This document shows positions 59,469 through 64,000 of a DNA stretch of 64,000 bases, one piece after another. The position numbers and the translations under genes were made by a program. Position 1 is the stretch's first letter; each line of letters starts with the position of its first letter. The notes below the pieces were generated by a model. That model saw only the letters and a list, made by a program, of their open reading frames with translations. It searched no databases and was not told the DNA's origin. Source of the DNA: Lineus longissimus (taxonomy: Eukaryota; Nemertea; Pilidiophora; Heteronemertea; Lineidae); the NCBI RefSeq assembly GCF_910592395.1, contig NC_088314.1, positions 13,766,001 to 13,830,000 on the forward strand, read 5' to 3'.

Positions 59469-60739
59469 TTCAAATTACGGACTTGATTAAGACAATAATA
59501 GTTTAGACTTAAAGCAAGAACAAGTTGTTTTAAAATCTTTGGAAGTGTTTATACATTCCGACCACTGAGGCATTCAAACTTCGAAAGTGTTTATACAGAT
59601 AATCGGAAACAGGAAAGTAATAAAATTCAAGATGCTGAGCTAATGTCAACTAAGTTTAACAGAGTCAGAGAATGCAGTTCCACAGTGGAACATAATTAAA
59701 CTGGTCATCCGAAATCATCGAGATAGTTGACACAAAAGCACAAGAAAGCGAGCACAGCTAGCCTGAAATGAAATGGTTAGTTATGCAGGGCTTAGTATCA
59801 CTACTATAATTTTAAAAGGATTGGCCTTGTTCCAAAAAATGTTGTTAAAAAAAATTTGAAAGAAAAAATTTGACAACAGACATTGCCGAAAGACGAGAAA
59901 TTTCTACTAAAAACTTTCTCAAAAGTTTGTACAAATTCACCAATAATTGCACAAAGTTTAATTTTAAACACAGTTCTGCGTGAGAACAACAACAATAATA
60001 ATCAAAGAATGCACTGTCATTCTAATGTCTATGCATCAGTGTAACCATAGTGACTGTGTACAAATGTATGGTGGCTATGGCTAATGTACACAATGTACTT
60101 TAAGGAATGTCAATATTGACATCACATGACTTTCCTGGAACTGAATCCTGGAAACAACATTGAGTGCATTGTTAGACAGAATTTTTGGCACTTGGCCCAA
60201 ATAATGCAATGAAAAAAATACCAAAACACTATGCTCCAAAAATATTACACACTAATACTCACAAATCCACAAACACGCTTTATAGTGAGGCGATATGATG
60301 CTACGTACTCAAATTACCATTAAAAATTGGCCATTTATTTTTAATGAAGTAATTATGATATTTTTATTCAGTAGTTGGAGCACACCTGTGTGTACTTTCA
60401 ATCCTCATTTATGACCGAGCAAAGCTTTGTATACGCACAGGTATCAAGGCATTGACTTGAAAAGTTATGACTCCATTGTTCACTAATAAAACTACTTTTT
60501 TTATACTGAACTCTGAATAATGAGCACTGCTCGCACACAATTGTGGAAGAAGAACAACCCTATAACCACAAAAGGCAAATTTATACATTGTACCTCACTA
60601 ATGACTTCAAAAAGTCTACATGAAAACTAACAAAAACCTGATGGTTTTCTCACCGATATGAATACCTTGAAGATTATACACATGCATGGTTTCTCTACCA
60701 TACGAATACTTGTATGCACCGTTGTAAATATTGTATCAC
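59469..60739. other. gypsy 3' untranslated region, no env
   Basis: AT-rich, with no frame longer than about 60 codons on the element strand, so there is no envelope-like third gene between pol and the polypurine tract. Confidence 0.5.
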
Positions 60740-63700
60740 TTACAAAGAATACAGGTGCTTGATCAAGTTTTGAGGCGATCCAAGACACTTGACTCGATTG
60801 TCTTGATCCAGGATGGCTTCAACTACTTGTGGGCAGTTGATATCACACTGCGGATCCCACCAAAATCTGTATGGCTTGTCACGCAATGGGACAGACAATA
60901 AGAGCTGTATGTTGGCTCCTTTGAACCTAGCTCTTTCAACAGTATACACAGCCTCAGAAGATGGGGCATTTTCTAAGACCTTTAACAATGTTTGTTGTTG
61001 CTGATCAGAGAGTTTGCACGGCGCAGCAGAACCATTGTTGTGTTCCAAACATTCCGCATAAGACTCCAAATCCAAAGGATTTGCCTTAGCATAGAATATC
61101 ATTTCACAATCCTGAGCGGAGGGGAGCTGTTGACTAAGCTCATCTATGAAGTTGTACTCAGTAGTACAGTTTGTCGACTTGACCTCAGTGTTCTCATTGG
61201 ACCTCAAAGCCTGTCGCAATTTCTGCAAATTGCTGATGTTCTCATGATCCGTAGCTTTCAAGAATGCTGGTTTTAACCGGTTGAAGTTAAAAACATCCTT
61301 CAAAATTCTACCTTCTAAGTCTGACAAGATGTAGTGGGTGCGATCAAGAGCCTGATGAATGACAAAAGGACCTACCCAAGACACAGTGAATTTCTTTGCG
61401 TTTGCAGTCAAGGAGGAGCTGGATGGTTTATGCAGATAAACCAGTTGACCTTGTTCATAAACCTGACACATATGAAGCTTTTGAGCAACCTTCTGATTCT
61501 GAGTTTGTTGTTGATGCTCTTGCAGCTGTAACATTAGCTTAGGGACATTCTGAAATTTGTCTTTCAGATGTTCAATATACTCAGATAGCGAGTGTGACAA
61601 TCCCAAGACTGGTTTGAAATTTAGTCCGGAAATGTCTGTGGGTTCACGCAAGAAGACAAGGTAGAATGGGCAATGACCACCGAGGTAACTGGAGCAGAAT
61701 GAGTTGAACGAATACTGAGCAACACTGTAATAGCGAACCCAATCTTGTCCATATTGGCCGAGATTCACCTTGATCAAATTGGCAACTGACTGAATTTGAC
61801 ACTCAACATGAAGAGAACCATGATTCCCGACTGAAATGATTTTCTGAGAGATGTTAAGAGTTTCACACAACAGAGTAATAATCTTGCCGGTCAATGATGT
61901 CGCTGCATCACAGATAATGACTTCGGGAATACCAAAATCACAAAGAACACGCTGAATGAGAACTTCAGCTATTGTCGCTGCCTCTGAATTCTTTAGGGGG
62001 CACACAGACAATAAAACGAGTTGCTGCACAACTTACTACCATCAAGTGACGGTAACCTGATCTGGACGGAACCATTGTTTTGAAATCAAGTGAGACTGTC
62101 TCAAATGGACAATATCTCGCAGGAATCCGCTCATGGTATGGTCTGTTCTTGCCGACTTTCCCTTTGAATTGCTGACAATTGCTACATGATTGAATATATG
62201 ATACAATCCTCTGGTACATTGACGGAAAATAATATAACTTGCGCAGTGTCAGAAATGTGCGTACACAACCTTGGTGATTGGCAGAAACGGAGTCATGATA
62301 TCGGCTAATGAGTGGATCAATAAACTTTTCAGGAACAGCAAGTTGAAAACAGTAATTACAATCACTATTTGCTGGGAAGAATAACTGAAACAAGATATTG
62401 TTGCACAACAAATACTCTTCAGACCTAAGCATGATGGACCTAGCAGATTTCTTGTCGGCTGTGAGAATGTCGTGAGCAAGATAGTCGAAGATAGGCTTGA
62501 AGAATGGTGACATCTGTTGGGCAATGCGAAACTGTTGACCGTCAAATGGCAAATTGTAATCCCGAATGACCTTACGCTTGGTGACTTTTAGCACTTTGTT
62601 CAGTTCAGCTTGATTAGGTATGTGGCTTGCAGTCATGTGATCAATCTGTGGTACTAATGGCTCAGGTGTTAGCAAAAATTCCGGTGGACACTGTTTGATG
62701 TGTTCTTCCTGAACTTGATCATTCTTGTTTATCACTATGTCAACCAATCTTGGCTCTGGTACTGTAATATCAGCTGGCTGGGCCTGTTGTTGGACTCCTG
62801 GTGGTGGCATCATTAGTCTCGGGGTCCTGGCAGGACTGGCTTGGCGTCTGGGTGGCCGGGGTGCAGGAACAGGTCTTGGTTGAGGGACGGGCCTGGGAGG
62901 CGGTGGCACAGGATGATCTACCCTTTGTTGCTGGACTTGGGGTGGATTCACAGCTGGACGTCCGTCTTTGAACAATGGTGCAATGGGTATTGCATTTTGT
63001 CGTGCAAAGGACCTGGTTACGGGTCTTGTAGGAGCACTTACAGTAGGATAAGCACAATCTAGGCAACCAAAATGACAACTGTCTGAACTACAGAATTCAA
63101 GATGCTGAGACCTGGGCACATGCCATTCTTGGGCTGGGAATGCAATGGGCATGATGCGATCAAATTGATCATCATCATCCAGTGGTGCTTTTGACAAGAA
63201 ATCACTGACAACTAGATCTGTACCTTTCTTATAAGCCAACTCAAATGAATAATGAGACAATCTCTCAAGAAGCTTTTGTAAGCGCATTGTACATGGCTCA
63301 CTCTTACTCTTCACAATCTGAACAAGACTACTGTGATCAACATATGCTAAGAAGGAATGTGACTGCAAAAGATAACGAAAAGCTGTAATATTGATGTACA
63401 GTCCAAATAGCTCAAGTTCACTGACTGAATATGCTGCTGCTGCTACTCTTGGAATAGTAAGCAATGATACGTTCTTTGCCTTGAACCCTTTGTGCCAAAT
63501 ATGAGCCTGTGGCTATGCGCGATGTGTCTGAATACAGAACAAACTGACCTTCTGGTGCTGGGGCACACAGAACTGGGGGTGAGGTAAGAAGTTCCTTGAC
63601 CTTCTGGAATGCTTCTTAGTGCTCAGCTTGCCAGCTGACAGTGGCATTGCATTTGGTTAAATCATGAAGGGGTTTAACCAATTCTTGTAGGCGTGGCAAA

Positions 63701-64000
63701 TAGAGACTGAGAAATCCAACAGCTCCGATAAACCGTTTGACCTGTTTTGGGGTCCGAGGCTGTGGCATGTTACGAATCGCTGAACATTTATCGTTCATAG
63801 CCTGCACCTGAACTACACCTTCAGCATTGATGCTGATTACGTGGCCAACAAATGTGACTCGCTGTCGAAACAGTTTACACTTTTGTGTTGACAATTTGAG
63901 TCCATGCTTTTTCAATGCCAAGAATATGTTTTCTAAATGCCTTGCATGTTCTGCATTACTTTCACTGAACACCAAGAAATCATCATGAATGGGAATAACA
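60740..64000 (-). pseudogene. Ty3/gypsy pol polyprotein, 3' part, broken
   Basis: On the minus strand, in order: end of the reverse transcriptase (LKKHGLKLSTQKCKLFRQRV, then FVGHVIS) with the thumb (63975-63616); RNase H (VLYSDTSRIA, then AYVDHSSLVQIVKSKSEPCT and SDFLSKAPLDDDD); a proline/arginine-rich linker (about 63060-62760); the integrase HHCC zinc region (H-x-x-x-x-x-NHQGCVRTFLTLRK, then CSNCQQFKGKVGK); the core with VSLDFKTM (Asp), VIICDAATSLTG (Asp) and GSLHVECQIQS (Glu); and a GPF-type C-terminal module (FTVSWVGPFVIHQALDRTHY). Breaks: an in-frame TAA at about 63616, a frameshift near 63460 in RNase H, and one near 61990 in the integrase core. It continues beyond the right end. All catalytic residues seen are intact, so the copy is young but inactive. 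Confidence 0.85.

Noticed and set aside
59804-59995. Small frame in the gypsy 3' region as an env remnant
   Set aside because: Too short, AT-driven, and no signal peptide or membrane segment pattern.

Overview
This is metazoan DNA. The genes have GT-AG introns whose phases match from exon to exon. Regulatory and coding islands are sparse, and the window is packed with DNA transposons, MITEs, foldback elements, a LINE, a Ty3/gypsy element and a decayed Polinton-like viral insertion. The mixture (pogo, Ginger-like integrase, Polinton-like polymerase, tRNA-like SINEs, an invertebrate-type TIR/PIN-like element) and the interstitial CCCTAA tract suggest a marine invertebrate, perhaps a hemichordate, echinoderm, cephalochordate or lophotrochozoan. 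The phylum cannot be fixed from this sequence. No prokaryotic operons, rRNA or CRISPR were seen.

Layout. 0.4-1.9 kb: two-exon pogo/Tigger-type transposase (minus). 2.4-6.7 kb: seven exons of a ParB/Srx-like nuclear protein gene (minus), with a 1.15 kb interspersed repeat (family A) in one intron. 8-13.2 kb: mostly non-coding, with one small MITE. 14.1-20.9 kb: ten-exon gene (plus) for a protein with an RNase H-like DDE-type core (DUF7869-like) and a C-terminal SH3-like module. 20.9-23.2 kb: nested foldback element carrying repeat A, then a PIF/Harbinger-type MITE. 23.3-26.9 kb: a 3.6 kb element with 251 bp inverted repeats around a decayed gene with a PIN-like domain and a Cys-rich tail. 29.7-31.2 kb: a 569 bp tandem repeat. 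32.4-33.4 kb: foldback element. 35.5-43.6 kb: exon fragments of a secreted LamG-type gene family with duplicated modules. 43.8-45.3 kb: 5'-truncated LINE. 45.8-47.3 kb: foldback element with perfect 9 bp target duplications. 47.9-48.8 kb: a small MITE and a decayed Tc1-like transposase. 49.2-51.1 kb: intron-rich Ginger/GIN-like integrase gene (minus). 51.2-53.4 kb: repeat A and a MITE. 53.6-59.2 kb: Polinton/adintovirus-like remnant (PolB, minor capsid, unknown ORFs). 59.2-64 kb: Ty3/gypsy element (minus) running off the right end.

The window reads as a transposon graveyard around two or three host-like multi-exon genes. Splice phases show that the ParB-like, DUF7869-like and integrase genes each carry a single one-base frameshift in an otherwise consistent exon chain. 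That pattern fits either very young pseudogenes or base-level assembly errors. The best candidates for something undescribed are the TIR-flanked PIN-like element, the eukaryotic ParB-like gene, and the foldback elements whose inverted repeats are themselves minisatellites.
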